A DNA stretch of 64,000 nt from Exilibacterium sp. (GCA_028280195.1 JANQMH010000036.1:1-64000); one strand, 5' to 3'. Positions 9,105 through 18,886 are shown, counted from the stretch's first letter. Numbers and translations: made by a program. The notes: a model not told the origin generated them from the sequence alone.

Positions 9105-9491
9105 GTGCACAAAAGCCAACTGGCAGGCTTCATTATCGACTGTCAAACCGATGATATACGGGCGGCCGTCGAATTCTGGGGTCAGGCCCTGGGGTATCAG
9201 ATCAAGGCCGATACAGATCCCGGTGATTCCCGCTATGTGGAACTGGATACCGGCGCGGATGACCTGGTTATCGAAGTGCAGAAAGTCGATCACCAGAGCC
9301 GGGTACATCTCGATATCGAGAGCGACGATATCGAAGCCGAAGTGCTGCGTCTGGAAAAACTCGGTGCCAGGCGCATCGGGACGGTCAAAACCTGGTGCGT
9401 AATGGAGGCGCCAACGGGCCAGCGTTTTTGCGTGGTGCGGCCACAGCGGGCGGCCTTTGCCGATCGGGCTAACAGCTGGGATAATGAATGA
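9105..9491 (+). CDS. VOC (glyoxalase/bleomycin-resistance) superfamily protein
   Basis: A 128-residue single-module VOC protein of the glyoxalase-like type, with the paired beta-alpha-beta-beta-beta layout (AVEFWGQALGYQIKADTD near residue 25; VHLDIESDDIEAEVLRLEKL near residue 67; segment GQRFCVVRPQ near the end). The GTG at 9105 follows AAGGAG. Many such proteins bind metal and act in resistance or small-molecule turnover, but I cannot name a substrate. It precedes two acetyltransferase genes and shows no link to the paa genes. Confidence 0.75.
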   Translation: MHKSQLAGFIIDCQTDDIRAAVEFWGQALGYQIKADTDPGDSRYVELDTGADDLVIEVQKVDHQSRVHLDIESDDIEAEVLRLEKLGARRIGTVKTWCVMEAPTGQRFCVVRPQRAAFADRANSWDNE

Positions 9492-9541
9492 CTAGTCGGC
9501 ACCGGTACGGGTATGTCGGGCGGTAAACTGGGAGAAATGAT

Positions 9542-10087
9542 TTGCAGATTAGAGAAGCGGAAATAGCGGATTTGAGCGATGTGCTTGCCGTAGAAGCAAG
9601 CGCGTTCGGTACGGAAGAAGGGCCGGAGATTGTCGAACTCGTAAGCGGTCTGCTGAAAGATCCTACGGCGATGCCAGTGTTGTCGCTGCTGGCCACCGAC
9701 GGCGGTGAAGCCGTTGGCCATATACTGTTTACGCGGGCTCAGCTGGAAAAACCGCACTCTGCGATAAAGGCGGCAATGCTGGCCCCGCTGGCAGTGGTTC
9801 CGCATGCCCAGGGAAAGGGGGTGGGGGGTAGCCTGATACGGGAGGGGCTGAAACGACTGGCTGCAGCGGATATCGAACTGGTGTTTGTTCTCGGCCATCC
9901 CGGATATTATCCCCGCCACGGTTTTGCAACAGCGGCAGCGCTCGGGTTTGCAGCGCCGTATCCGATCCCGGAACAGAATACCGAAGCCTGGATGGTTCAG
10001 GCGCTGCAGCCGGGCGTCATTGAGCGCAGTGGCGGCAGGGTGCAATGTGCGGATACATTGAATCAGCCGCAGCACTGGATTGAATAA
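9542..10087 (+). CDS. GNAT-family N-acetyltransferase (YhbS-like)
   Basis: A 181-residue GNAT enzyme. The acetyl-CoA binding motif A reads LAPLAVVPHAQGKGVGGSLI near residue 83, and VLGHPGYYPRHGF near residue 116 is typical of the COG3153/YhbS group. The start is TTG 9542, preceded by GGGAGA; the nearby ATG is in another frame. It is 50 bases after the VOC gene and may be co-transcribed with it. Substrate unknown. Confidence 0.78.
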   Translation: MQIREAEIADLSDVLAVEASAFGTEEGPEIVELVSGLLKDPTAMPVLSLLATDGGEAVGHILFTRAQLEKPHSAIKAAMLAPLAVVPHAQGKGVGGSLIREGLKRLAAADIELVFVLGHPGYYPRHGFATAAALGFAAPYPIPEQNTEAWMVQALQPGVIERSGGRVQCADTLNQPQHWIE

Positions 10088-10211
10088 TAGCGCAGTGCAT
10101 ACTTCAATTGGATGCGTAGCGCAGACAGAAACAGTGGATCATTACTCGGTTTTGCCTGCGGCTGCGGGCGCATTGATTTTATCGAGAGAGATTTCTTAAC
10201 ATAGGCCGGAT

Positions 10212-10802
10212 ATGATTGAACTACCTCCACCCTATAGAATGGCCGGCAAAGATGATGCACTGGCTATGGCTGAGCTGGTCGATATGGCCGGTGAAGGACT
10301 GCCGCTATATTTGTGGTCCGGCATGGCTTCTCAGCAGCAGTCGCCCTGGGCGGTGGGGCAGGAGAGGGCGCAACGGGAATCCGGCGCTTTTTCCTACCGC
10401 AATACCATTGTGCGGGAGGAATCCGGAAAGGTGGTTGCCTCCCTGGTGGGCTATCCACTCGACGATAACCCGGACCCGGCGGACTACGACGATATGCCGG
10501 CGATGTTTGTACCCTTGCAGCAACTTGAAGATATGGTTCCAGGCACATGGTATGTGAATGTGCTGGCCACTTATCCGCAGTGCAGAGGCAGGGGCTATGG
10601 AAGCGAACTGTTGGCGCTTGCCGAAGCTGTGGCGCGGGACTGTGGCAAGCGGGGATTGAGTATCATTGTTGCAGATACTAACTGCGGGGCCCGCAAACTT
10701 TATCAGCGGACGGGATATCTTGAACACGGGCAGAGAGAAATGGTAAAGGAAGACTGGCAGCACCCGGGCGTTAATTGGATTCTATTGCTGAAAGAGTTGT
10801 AG
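10212..10802 (+). CDS. GNAT-family N-acetyltransferase
   Basis: A 196-residue acetyltransferase with motif A at VNVLATYPQCRGRGYGSELL, residues about 115-134. The following segment IIVADTNCGARKLYQRTGYL is the typical motif B region with the conserved N and Y. The N-terminal half is longer than in minimal GNAT proteins and has no recognised domain. The ATG at 10212 is the first in frame. Substrate unknown; it is a separate paralogue from the preceding GNAT gene, with low apparent similarity. Confidence 0.75.
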   Translation: MIELPPPYRMAGKDDALAMAELVDMAGEGLPLYLWSGMASQQQSPWAVGQERAQRESGAFSYRNTIVREESGKVVASLVGYPLDDNPDPADYDDMPAMFVPLQQLEDMVPGTWYVNVLATYPQCRGRGYGSELLALAEAVARDCGKRGLSIIVADTNCGARKLYQRTGYLEHGQREMVKEDWQHPGVNWILLLKEL

Positions 10803-10820
10803 GTGTTGTTGCCAGTGGAG

Positions 10821-10860
10821 TGATGGACTTCAAAGCTATCTGATGGACTTCAAAACTATC
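10821..10860 (+). repeat. 20-bp direct tandem duplication
   Basis: TGATGGACTTCAAAGCTATC at 10821-10840 is followed at once by a copy at 10841-10860 with one change (AAAGC to AAAAC). It lies just after the second GNAT gene, in the convergent gap before the EF-hand gene. Here the repeat is downstream of both genes rather than before a start. Confidence 0.85.
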
Positions 10861-10976
10861 TAAAGATGCTCAGGACCGGGACATACCAAAATGCCGCAAC
10901 CACTACGCTAAATCAGATATGAGATGTTACCACGCAATACAAAAAACCGTCCCTGGTCGGGTCTCCCTGACTGTTC

Positions 10977-11234
10977 TTACTGCTTCATTTTCACCAGGGC
11001 CAGATACTCGCTCTGGCTGATGCGACCGTCCTGATCGGTGTCGGCCTTGCTGAAGTTCTTTGACAGCCACTCGTGGGCTTTGGCTTCATCGGCGCTGATA
11101 TGGCGATCGGCATCCGTATCGAGCTGGCTGAAAGCAGGCAATTCTTTCAGTTTTTCACCGGCTTGCGCCGTGACTGCAAAAGCAGCGGAACTGCAGATAC
11201 CGGCAACAGCCAGAAGTGTCAGTAGTCTATTCAT
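10977..11234 (-). CDS. Small secreted EF-hand protein
   Basis: An 85-residue protein with a signal peptide (residues 1-25, ending near VTAQA) and two EF-hand loops, DTDADRHISADE near residue 39 and DTDQDGRISQSE near residue 64. The loop acidic positions are complete, so calcium binding is likely in the periplasm. Its role is unknown. The two-loop calmodulin-like layout resembles the C-terminal tail of the 654-residue fusion protein encoded upstream, but no direct relation is shown. Confidence 0.8.
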   Translation of the reverse strand: MNRLLTLLAVAGICSSAAFAVTAQAGEKLKELPAFSQLDTDADRHISADEAKAHEWLSKNFSKADTDQDGRISQSEYLALVKMKQ

Positions 11235-11672
11235 GGTTAGTTTCTCCAGTTGGTCTCGGGTTGAAATAAGTTGATTTGAGTGTAGGTGATTTTCATACAG
11301 CTAAAACTATGCCAACTACAGAGAACTGCCGAATTTGCTGGCCTGCAGGGACTTTTTTGCCGTTGCAGTCAAACCGAGCGGCGCCGGAGTTGTTGCCGAT
11401 TGGCGACAGCTAAAAACTCGGCAATACCTGTGGCATAATTCACTCGGCCGTGAAGTCGGGAGTTGGCGCGGTCCGCCTTGCAAAGTTGTGACTTGGGTCA
11501 AGCGTTGCCGCCGGGCGACAGCTTATGTTCTTATTGCCGGCAGCGTTATAATTCGCCGATGGCAAAGGCTTGGGTTCTAAGCAAAGTCGGGGCTTGGGTG
11601 CCGGGCGAAAACTGGCATTCAAAACGATTCGGGTTCTGCCGCCGGCGCATCAGCTACAGGTGTATTGATTTC
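11235..11672. other. Intergenic region before glrK
   Basis: This region separates the leftward EF-hand gene from glrK. TATAAT at 11547-11552 could be a -10 box for glrK, though I see no good -35. The glrK frame is open back to 11463, but the protein there (basic, cysteine-rich, no helix) does not look like kinase sequence. I see no separate gene. Confidence 0.45.
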
Positions 11673-13097
11673 GTGCTCGCTATTCGCTCGCTGTCTATTG
11701 TGCAACTGATTCTGTTTGCCTTTATCGTGGTGGCAACACCGCTGATTTGGGCGATCGTGACTGCCTTGTACCAGGTCGATAGCCTGGTACAGAATAATAC
11801 TGACGCCATCGTCAAGGTCAAACAGGAGACCTTGGCGAGCCGCGCCCTGGTCGATCACCTCACCTCCATGGAGCGCAGTGCCAATCAGTTTCAGATTCTG
11901 GCCGACGCGTCGCTGCGCGAGGTCTATCTGAGCAACAGGGAGCAATTCCAGAACCTGCTGGGCAGCTTCAACAAAAGCGAACTGGATGCGCGGCGCCTGG
12001 ATCTGATCAACCGCCTGACCGAGGGCGAGCAGCAGTTATTCGATACCCTGCAATCCGCTTCCGGCGACGCCGTTGACAGTGATATGGATGCATTGATCGC
12101 CTCTCTGCACGATCGCGTGCGCAGTCTGATTATCGAGACCGACGTGCTGCTGGTGGAACAGACCGAGGCCCTGTCGCTGGAAGCCAATGCGTTAAAGCAA
12201 CAGCTGCTGGCGCAGGCCTCGCTGGCGCTGCCGGTTACCGTGCTGCTGAGCATTCTGTTTGTGGTGCTGATCACCCGCCCCATCCGCCAGTTGCATATGG
12301 CGGTGCGCGGTCTCGGCGAGGGCGATCTGAGTTCCAATGCCCGGGTCGGCGGGCCCCACGATCTGCAGGAACTGGGCACGCGCCTGGACTGGCTGCGCGA
12401 CAAACTGCTGGAGGTGGAACAGCAGAAACAGGCGTTTCTACGCAATATATCCCACGAGTTGAAAACACCGCTGACCAGCATTCGCGAAGCGGCCGATCTG
12501 CTGGTAGATTGCTGCGACGAAGGCGCGGTGGACGAACAGCGCGAAATCGTTCGCGTGCTCAAGGACAGTAGCCTGCAACTCCAGCACCTGATCGAAAACC
12601 TGCTGCGTTTCAACGAGCTGACCGCGGAAAGCGGCGACATTCAGGCGCTCGACTTCAACAACCTGATCGACGATGTCGTGGCAGCGCACCGCCTGGCTTT
12701 GAATGCCAAAACGCTGCACATTCAGAAAAATATTGAACCAATCGGCCTGGCGGCGAATCCTAACCAGATCAAGCTGGTTATCGATAATCTGCTGTCCAAT
12801 GCAATCAAGTACTCTCCGCGGGGTGGCGTTATCGGCATCGATATCAGAAAAATCGGCGAGGAGGTGAAGATCATTATCGAGGACTGCGGCCCGGGCGTAT
12901 CCGCGGCGGACGCGCCGAAGATCTTCGACCTTTTCTACCGCGGTATCGAGCCATCGTCGGGGCCGGTGCAGGGCAGTGGCCTGGGGCTGGCCATCGTCAG
13001 GGAAATTGTCGATCGCCTGCGCGGGCATATTGAACTGAGTGATGCCGAACAGGGCGCGCGTTTCAGTGTCACGCTGCCGGCGGGGGCGGGGGGATAG
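11673..13097 (+). CDS. glrK: GlrK/QseE-like sensor histidine kinase
   Basis: A 474-residue membrane sensor kinase. Two transmembrane helices (residues about 7-30 and 180-200) flank a roughly 150-residue periplasmic helical domain. A HAMP segment follows, then the phospho-acceptor box NISHELKTPLTSIREA near residue 258, the N box LVIDNLLSNAIKYSP, and the G boxes IIEDCGPGVS and GSGLGLAIVREI. The start is uncertain: GTG 11673 begins directly before the first helix, but the frame is open to 11463. The order kinase-lipoprotein-sigma-54 activator is that of E. coli glrK-qseG-glrR. Confidence 0.85.
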   Translation: MLAIRSLSIVQLILFAFIVVATPLIWAIVTALYQVDSLVQNNTDAIVKVKQETLASRALVDHLTSMERSANQFQILADASLREVYLSNREQFQNLLGSFNKSELDARRLDLINRLTEGEQQLFDTLQSASGDAVDSDMDALIASLHDRVRSLIIETDVLLVEQTEALSLEANALKQQLLAQASLALPVTVLLSILFVVLITRPIRQLHMAVRGLGEGDLSSNARVGGPHDLQELGTRLDWLRDKLLEVEQQKQAFLRNISHELKTPLTSIREAADLLVDCCDEGAVDEQREIVRVLKDSSLQLQHLIENLLRFNELTAESGDIQALDFNNLIDDVVAAHRLALNAKTLHIQKNIEPIGLAANPNQIKLVIDNLLSNAIKYSPRGGVIGIDIRKIGEEVKIIIEDCGPGVSAADAPKIFDLFYRGIEPSSGPVQGSGLGLAIVREIVDRLRGHIELSDAEQGARFSVTLPAGAGG

Positions 13098-13099
13098 CC

Positions 13100-13681
13100 T
13101 TGCCGGGGATCGCGAACAGAACAGCCTGGTTGGCTGCGGCACTATTGCCGCTGCTGTGCGGCTGTCAGCTGATAGCGCCGCAGCCGGTGGTGGTGCAGCT
13201 ACCGCCCGAGCCCGAGCCCCTGCGGGTGGTGCCGCCGGTGCCGGTCGAGCCCGAGCGGCGCGACGAGCTGGCGGAATTGATGGCCTACTTTGTGCGCGCC
13301 GGCTCGCTGCCGGCGGCGCAGTTGCAGAGTGAGATTGCACTGATGGAAGACCGGCTGCGCAGCGATACCGGCGCGGCGACCCGCCTGTGTCTGGCTTACC
13401 TGCTCAGCCTGGTGGCGGACAAGCCCCAGTATCACCAGCGGTCGCAACAGCTGCTGGCGGAAATACAGCAGGAATTGTATACGCCGGTGGGCTACAAAGA
13501 CCTGGCGAAGTTTCTGGTGCACAGCCAGCGCCGTGACATTGCCCAGCGCAACAGCCTGCAGGCTGAGCGCCGCCAGCGCCGGCAACTGCAACAGCAGCTG
13601 GACGCACTGAAGGATATCGAACGCAAAATCATTGAAAGAAAACCGATGCCGATCAACGGGCCGGAAGAGGTTGAGCCATGA
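13100..13681 (+). CDS. qseG: QseG-like outer-membrane lipoprotein
   Basis: A 193-residue protein with a lipoprotein signal: a hydrophobic run, then LLCGC near residue 21, so the mature protein would start at a lipidated cysteine. The rest is proline-rich then helical and charged, with glutamine/arginine-rich coiled-coil character toward the C-terminus. The start is TTG 13100, two bases after the glrK stop, and its end overlaps the glrR start (ATGA). Identification as QseG, which assists GlrK signalling in enterobacteria, rests mostly on gene order; sequence similarity is not obvious by eye. Confidence 0.65.
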   Translation: MPGIANRTAWLAAALLPLLCGCQLIAPQPVVVQLPPEPEPLRVVPPVPVEPERRDELAELMAYFVRAGSLPAAQLQSEIALMEDRLRSDTGAATRLCLAYLLSLVADKPQYHQRSQQLLAEIQQELYTPVGYKDLAKFLVHSQRRDIAQRNSLQAERRQRRQLQQQLDALKDIERKIIERKPMPINGPEEVEP

Positions 13682-15039
13682 ATGCGCCGCGAGTACTGGT
13701 AGTGGATGATGACGAAGGTCTGTTAAAGCTGATTTCCATTCGCCTGCGCCGCTCCCAGTTTGAGGTGGCCACGGCCGTTAACGGTAACGAGGCCCTGGCC
13801 AGCCTGTCTCAAAGCCTGCCCCATGTCGTGGTCACCGATCTGCAGATGGACGGGATGGACGGGATGGCGCTGTTCGAGGCGATCAAATCCCGCTTTCCAC
13901 TGCTGCCGGTCATTGTGCTGACCGCTCACGGCACCATCCCCGATGCCGTTACCGCGACCCAGCAGGGAGTGTTTGCCTTTCTCACTAAACCGTTTAACGG
14001 CGACGCGCTGATCGGCAGTATTCAGGATGCCGTGGAGTTGAGCCGCGACGCCGGTATTCAGTTCAGCAGCGCCAGCAGTGACGAATGGCGCGAGGATATC
14101 GTTACCCGCAATGCGGAAATGGAGGAGCTGCTGGCCGAAGCGAAGATGGCGGCGCGCAGTGAGGCCAGTATTTTGATTCAGTGCGACAGCGGCACCGGCA
14201 AAGAGCTGCTGGCCAAAGCCATCCATAAAGCCAGCCGGCGCTGCGAGGCGGCCTTTGTCGGAGTGAACTGCACCGCCATTCCCGAGGCGCTGTTTGAAAG
14301 TGAGTTTTTCGGCCATGTCAAAGGCGCTTTTTCCGGGGCCACCGCCAACCGCCAGGGGCTGTTCGAAAACGCCAGTGGCGGCACGCTGTTTCTGGACGAA
14401 ATCGGCGATATGAGCCTGGAGCTGCAGTCGAAACTGCTGCGCGTGCTGGAAGAGCGCGAGGTGCGCCCGGTGGGCGCCAACCAGGCAATTCCCATCGATG
14501 TGCGCATTATCTGTGCCACACATCAGAATCTCGAAGAGGCGGTGGCCGAGCGGCGTTTTCGCGAGGATCTCTACTATCGCCTGAATGTCGTTTTTCTGGA
14601 GATTCCGCCACTGTCGCGGCGCCGGGAGGATATTCCGCTGCTGGCCAATACTTTTCTCGAATCGCTGAAAAAAGAAACCGGAACCCCGCGCGGTTTTGCC
14701 CCGGAGGCGATTAAAAGCCTGATGACCGCGCAGTGGCCCGGCAATATTCGCCAGTTGCGCAATGTAGTGGAGCAGTGTGCGGTGCTGTGCAAGGCGCCGC
14801 TGATATCGGAGAGCTTTGTGCAGCGGGCACTGCGCAATAATGCCAACGACAACAGCGTAATGCCGTTTGCCGAGGCGCGCGATGAGTTTGAACGCGACTA
14901 TCTGATCGAGCTGCTGCGCATGACCTGCGGCAATGTAACCCGTGCGGCAAAGCTGGCCAGGCGCAACCGTTCAGAATTTTATAAGCTGCTGAACAAGCAT
15001 CGCCTCGAGGCCCTGCAGTTTCGCCAACTGGCTAACTGA
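13678..15039 (+). CDS. glrR: GlrR/QseF-like sigma-54 response regulator
   Basis: A 453-residue NtrC-type activator. The receiver domain has VVDDDEG near residue 8 and the phospho-acceptor in VVVTDLQMDGMDG near residue 56. The AAA+ domain has a Walker A variant CDSGTGKE near residue 168, the sigma-54 contact loop GAFSGA near residue 215 (serine in place of the common threonine), and LFLDEIGDM as Walker B. The C-terminal Fis-type helix-turn-helix includes CGNVTRAAKLARRNRSEFYK. It overlaps qseG by four bases and is the output of the GlrK system. Confidence 0.92.
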   Translation: MNAPRVLVVDDDEGLLKLISIRLRRSQFEVATAVNGNEALASLSQSLPHVVVTDLQMDGMDGMALFEAIKSRFPLLPVIVLTAHGTIPDAVTATQQGVFAFLTKPFNGDALIGSIQDAVELSRDAGIQFSSASSDEWREDIVTRNAEMEELLAEAKMAARSEASILIQCDSGTGKELLAKAIHKASRRCEAAFVGVNCTAIPEALFESEFFGHVKGAFSGATANRQGLFENASGGTLFLDEIGDMSLELQSKLLRVLEEREVRPVGANQAIPIDVRIICATHQNLEEAVAERRFREDLYYRLNVVFLEIPPLSRRREDIPLLANTFLESLKKETGTPRGFAPEAIKSLMTAQWPGNIRQLRNVVEQCAVLCKAPLISESFVQRALRNNANDNSVMPFAEARDEFERDYLIELLRMTCGNVTRAAKLARRNRSEFYKLLNKHRLEALQFRQLAN

Positions 15040-15067
15040 AAGGCCGCGGGATCATCGCAGAGGACAT

Positions 15068-15835
15068 TTATTCGCCAGTCAGGTGACTCTCGATCACAGC
15101 GACCAGCTGTTCAACGCTTGGCCGCGAGCGAAAGTCTTCCGGTGCATGGGAAAACAGTACTGTGCCGCTTTGGTCAATTAAAAACGCCGAAGATACGGCA
15201 ATTTTGTTGTGCTCCTGGCCGCTCCAGGCCGACAGGTCGAGGCCGTACTCGCGATACCTGGCCAGGTTTTCCTCGCTCAGTTCCAGCACCACATTAAAGG
15301 CTTCATGGGCAATGAGTTTGGGATCGCTCAGCACCGGAAAGGGAATCTCGTACTGCGCATCCACCATTGCCGCTTTGTCCGGCTCGTCGACGCTGATCAG
15401 CAGCGCTTGCACGCCCGCCGCTTGCAGTTGCGGGTATTTCACCGACAGCTCGCGCACCTGCATATTGCAGAACGGACACCAGCCGCCGCGGTAGAAAATC
15501 ACCAGTGCCGGCTGCTCGCGCCAGGCCTGCTGCAACTCGAAGGGCTTGCCGTGAATATCGGCGATGGTCAGCGCCGCTATTTCGGTGCCGGGTTCCAGCC
15601 CCTTGCCGTTTTCATTGACGCCGAGCGCGGCGTCCTCGACAGCGGTATAGTCCATGGGGGTGGCGACTTCTAACGCCGGGCGCTGCGTATCGCCGCCGGC
15701 ATCCGCCGCCGTCTGCCCGGCGGCGGGCGCGGGGGTGTTTTCCGCCGCGCCGTGCTGCGTTGTTGTCGAGGTGTCACAGGCGCCGAGTGCCAGCGCCAGC
15801 CAGAGGCCGCTCAGTAGGGTGATGAATTTTTTCAT
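15068..15835 (-). CDS. Peroxiredoxin-like (AhpC/TSA) lipoprotein
   Basis: A 255-residue protein with a lipoprotein signal (lipobox LGAC near residue 19). A low-complexity alanine/threonine linker leads into a redoxin domain. The active-site motif is RGGWCPFCNMQVREL near residue 115, a WCxxC form seen in peroxiredoxin-like proteins. It probably reduces peroxides or disulfides in the periplasm. It is convergent with glrR, with a 28-base gap, and has no obvious operon partner. Confidence 0.82.
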   Translation of the reverse strand: MKKFITLLSGLWLALALGACDTSTTTQHGAAENTPAPAAGQTAADAGGDTQRPALEVATPMDYTAVEDAALGVNENGKGLEPGTEIAALTIADIHGKPFELQQAWREQPALVIFYRGGWCPFCNMQVRELSVKYPQLQAAGVQALLISVDEPDKAAMVDAQYEIPFPVLSDPKLIAHEAFNVVLELSEENLARYREYGLDLSAWSGQEHNKIAVSSAFLIDQSGTVLFSHAPEDFRSRPSVEQLVAVIESHLTGE

Positions 15836-15928
15836 AATCGGTTACGGGTCGGTGGAAGTTATCGGCCGGCAATTGTAACACCCGCGGGCACTTTTGTGCG
15901 CCGATAGTGTGCCGATAACCGGCGGCGG

Positions 15929-17908
15929 TCACCGCCCGGCTGCCTGTTTGCCGCGTTTGCGACGGCGCCTCGGTGCGGCACCCTTGGCGCTGCCGGCGGG
16001 GAAGCTCACCTCTACCTTGCTGCGGGCGATCAACTGCTGCAGGGACAGGTTCAATGGTTCCATAAAACCCTGATAGTTACCCTGGCGCTGGCTGATCTGC
16101 TCCAGTGCCATCTCCCAGCGCGCGGTCATATCCGGTGTGGTGGCCGATTCCGGCAGGCAGTCGACCAGCGCCCGCCCCGCCGCCGTCGACACGATGCTCT
16201 TGCCCTGCCGGTCGAGAAATCCGCGCTTGAACAACAGCTCCAGTATGCCGGCGCGGGTGGCTTCGGTGCCGAGGCCGTCGGTTTCTTTCAGTACCCGGCG
16301 AATCTGCGGGTCTTTGACAAAGCGCGCAATGCCGGTCATGGCGGCCAGCAGAGTGGCATCGGTAAAGCGTTTCGGCGGCTGGGTCTGTTTCTCCAGCAGT
16401 TCGCCGCGCAGGCAGTGCAGCTGCTGGCCTTGTTTGAGCGCCGGCAACAGCGGCTCCAGTTGTTCGTTTAGCGCCTGCGGCGTTTTGTCCTCCGGTTGCG
16501 CTGTCTGTTCAGGCTTGCTGTCGCTTTTGAACAACGCCTTCCAGCCGAGCTGTTGGTCGCGGCGGGCGCGGGCGACAAACACTCCGCCTTCGATGGTCAG
16601 GGCCACGCGGGTATCGGCGTAAACATACTTGGGGTAAAACTGGCACAGGTACTGGCGTGCAATCAGTTCGTAGAGCCTGCGTTCGCCGCGGCTCAGCGCA
16701 TCCTTGCGCAGGCGTTTGCCGGTGGGGACAATGGCGTGATGGGCATCCACCTTGGCATCGTTCCAGGCCCTGCTTTTGAGCCCGGTATCGGCTCCGGCCG
16801 CGGCCTGCTGCAGCGACCCCTGTGCCGGTGCGGTTTTGCCGCCGGCCAGATTGTGGCCGATGGCGCCGACCACGTCGGTGCGCTGGGCATAGTGTTCATC
16901 CGGCAGGTAGCGGCAGTCGGAGCGCGGGTAGGTAATGAGCTTGTGGCGTTCGTAGAGTGTCTGGCAGGTATCCAGAACCTGCTTGGCATTGAAGCCAAAG
17001 CGCCTGGCGGCATCTATCTGCAGAGCAGAAAGATTGTAGGGCAGGGGCGGGTTCTGGGTTTTGGTCTTGGTTTCAACCGCGCTGACCACAGCCGGCTTAT
17101 CGGTGATGCGCGCAACCACATTTTCTGCCAGCGCTTTTACCAGCACGCGTCCCTCTTCGTCCTGGTAGGGGCGGCAGGCCTCGCTGGGCTGCCATTTGGC
17201 CCGAAACTGTTGCCCATCGCCGGTCTGCACCAGCGCCAGTACCTCGTAATAGGGTTTGGCAACGAAATTGTCGATTTCCCGGTCGCGGCGCACCACCAGG
17301 CCCAGCACCGGCGTCTGTACCCGGCCCACCGACAGCAGGCCCTGATAGCCGGCCGACTGGCCCTGCAGGGTATAGGCCCGGGTCATATTGATACCGTAGA
17401 GCCAGTCGGCGCGGGCGCGCGCCAGTGCCGAGGTGGACAGCGGTACGAAGGCGCTGTTGTCGCGCAGCTGCTCGAGCGCGCGCCTGACGGCGCTGGGGTT
17501 GAGGTCGCTGATCAGGCAGCGCAATACCTGCCGCCGGCCCTTGCCGCCACCCAGATAATCGATCACTTCATCCACCAGCAACTGGCCCTCGCGGTCGGGG
17601 TCGCCGGCGTGCACGATCTGATCGGCCTGTTTGATGAGTTTCTTCAACACCGCCAGTTGCTTGCGGGTGCCGGATTTCGGCTGCAGGCGCCACTGCTTGG
17701 GGATGATGGGCAGGTGCTCGAGGCGCCAGCGCTTGTAGTCCGGGTTATAGGCCTCCGGCTCCGCCTGTTCCAGCAGGTGGCCGATGCACCAGCTGACACA
17801 GTCGCCGTTGCCGAGACGGATACAGCCCTCTTCTTTGCGCTGGGGTTTTGGCAGTACATCGGCAATAGCCCGCCCCAGGCTTGGCTTTTCGGCGATATAG
17901 AGTCTCAT
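15929..17908 (-). CDS. topB: DNA topoisomerase III
   Basis: A 659-residue type IA topoisomerase, close to the E. coli length. The Toprim domain starts [19 protein letters not shown], with [16 protein letters not shown] near residue 98 supplying the acidic metal ligands. The catalytic tyrosine is in [17 protein letters not shown] near residue 325. The C-terminus is basic ([13 protein letters not shown]). The frame extends ten codons upstream, but ATG 17908 is the family start. It relaxes and decatenates single-stranded or gapped DNA. Confidence 0.95.
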   Translation of the reverse strand: MRLYIAEKPSLGRAIADVLPKPQRKEEGCIRLGNGDCVSWCIGHLLEQAEPEAYNPDYKRWRLEHLPIIPKQWRLQPKSGTRKQLAVLKKLIKQADQIVHAGDPDREGQLLVDEVIDYLGGGKGRRQVLRCLISDLNPSAVRRALEQLRDNSAFVPLSTSALARARADWLYGINMTRAYTLQGQSAGYQGLLSVGRVQTPVLGLVVRRDREIDNFVAKPYYEVLALVQTGDGQQFRAKWQPSEACRPYQDEEGRVLVKALAENVVARITDKPAVVSAVETKTKTQNPPLPYNLSALQIDAARRFGFNAKQVLDTCQTLYERHKLITYPRSDCRYLPDEHYAQRTDVVGAIGHNLAGGKTAPAQGSLQQAAAGADTGLKSRAWNDAKVDAHHAIVPTGKRLRKDALSRGERRLYELIARQYLCQFYPKYVYADTRVALTIEGGVFVARARRDQQLGWKALFKSDSKPEQTAQPEDKTPQALNEQLEPLLPALKQGQQLHCLRGELLEKQTQPPKRFTDATLLAAMTGIARFVKDPQIRRVLKETDGLGTEATRAGILELLFKRGFLDRQGKSIVSTAAGRALVDCLPESATTPDMTARWEMALEQISQRQGNYQGFMEPLNLSLQQLIARSKVEVSFPAGSAKGAAPRRRRKRGKQAAGR

Positions 17909-17989
17909 GGGGCAACAGAATACTGTATATTTATACAAATATTCAAGAGGGGAAAAGCCGGCGCCGGCAGCGTGCCGGCCGCCGGCGGT

Positions 17990-18886
17990 TTATCCGGTCT
18001 GTTTCTTTTGTCCGCCGACGACCCGCAGTTTGCCGCGCTGGCGTTTGACGGCCATATTGCGGATGAACTCGGCGATGCTGGCATTGATTTTATCGGCCTG
18101 TTCCAGCGGCGCCAGGTGTCCGCTGTTGCGCAGTACCCTGAACTCCGAAGCCGGTATGGCGCAGGCCATATCGCGGGCCTCATCGACGGAAAATATGCTG
18201 TCCTGGTCGCCGGCCACCACCAGTACCGGTCGCCGCACGGCTTCCAGCAGCTGGCGCTGATCGCGGCGCTCGGCCAGCATACTGCGCAGTGTCCAGAACG
18301 CCGATCCGGCATCGACCCGGGCCAGGCCGAGGCGCGCCGTTTCCACAATTTTGGGGTACTGGACCACAGTGCCCTGCCCCAGCAGGTGTTTTAACGCCTG
18401 GGTCATCAGCGGGCCGCGCAGGCCGCGGGCGATGCGCACGGCGTAGGCCGCGGCGCTGTATATCAGGCGCTGTTTCAGGCTCGCCGCCGAAGCGGAGCAG
18501 TTCAGGGTAATCGCGCCGGCCGCCCGCTCGGGATACAGCGCAGTAAAGGTGGCCGCCACCATGCCGCCCCAACCGGCGCCGACGATATAGCCGGCGCGGA
18601 TACGCACGGCGTCCATAATCTGGGTCAGACACAGGGCGCACTCCTCCAGCGTAAAGCGGCGCTCGAGGTTGTCGCTGCCGCCGTGGCCGGGCGGGTCGAT
18701 CAGCACCACGCAGTAGTGGTCCTTGAAATGAGCGGCCTGTGAAATCCACATGCTGCCGTCCATCAGCACACTCGACCAGAAAAACATCGGCTGCCCCTGG
18801 CCGATAATGCGCAGGCGGATACGGCCCAGGCAGGTGGGCACAATGCGCTGTTCAAACTTTTTGGCGGTTCGGCTTCTGGCGGTCAT
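17990..18886 (-). CDS. Alpha/beta-hydrolase fold protein with a substituted nucleophile elbow
   Basis: A 298-residue alpha/beta-hydrolase. Fold landmarks are present: VVLIDPPGHGGSD near residue 60, VLVVAGDQDSIF near residue 220 with the acid position, and LRNSGHLAPLEQ near residue 252 with the catalytic histidine. The nucleophile elbow, normally G-x-S-x-G, reads VGAGWGGM near residue 102, so glycine stands where serine should be. The protein may be catalytically dead, use another residue, or act by binding. It is upstream of topB on the same strand, with an 81-base gap. Confidence 0.8.
   Translation of the reverse strand: MTARSRTAKKFEQRIVPTCLGRIRLRIIGQGQPMFFWSSVLMDGSMWISQAAHFKDHYCVVLIDPPGHGGSDNLERRFTLEECALCLTQIMDAVRIRAGYIVGAGWGGMVAATFTALYPERAAGAITLNCSASAASLKQRLIYSAAAYAVRIARGLRGPLMTQALKHLLGQGTVVQYPKIVETARLGLARVDAGSAFWTLRSMLAERRDQRQLLEAVRRPVLVVAGDQDSIFSVDEARDMACAIPASEFRVLRNSGHLAPLEQADKINASIAEFIRNMAVKRQRGKLRVVGGQKKQTG

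Noticed and set aside
16496-18394. 632-codon open frame antisense to topB
   Set aside because: topB has all catalytic motifs of topoisomerase III; the antisense product has none and runs across two leftward genes.
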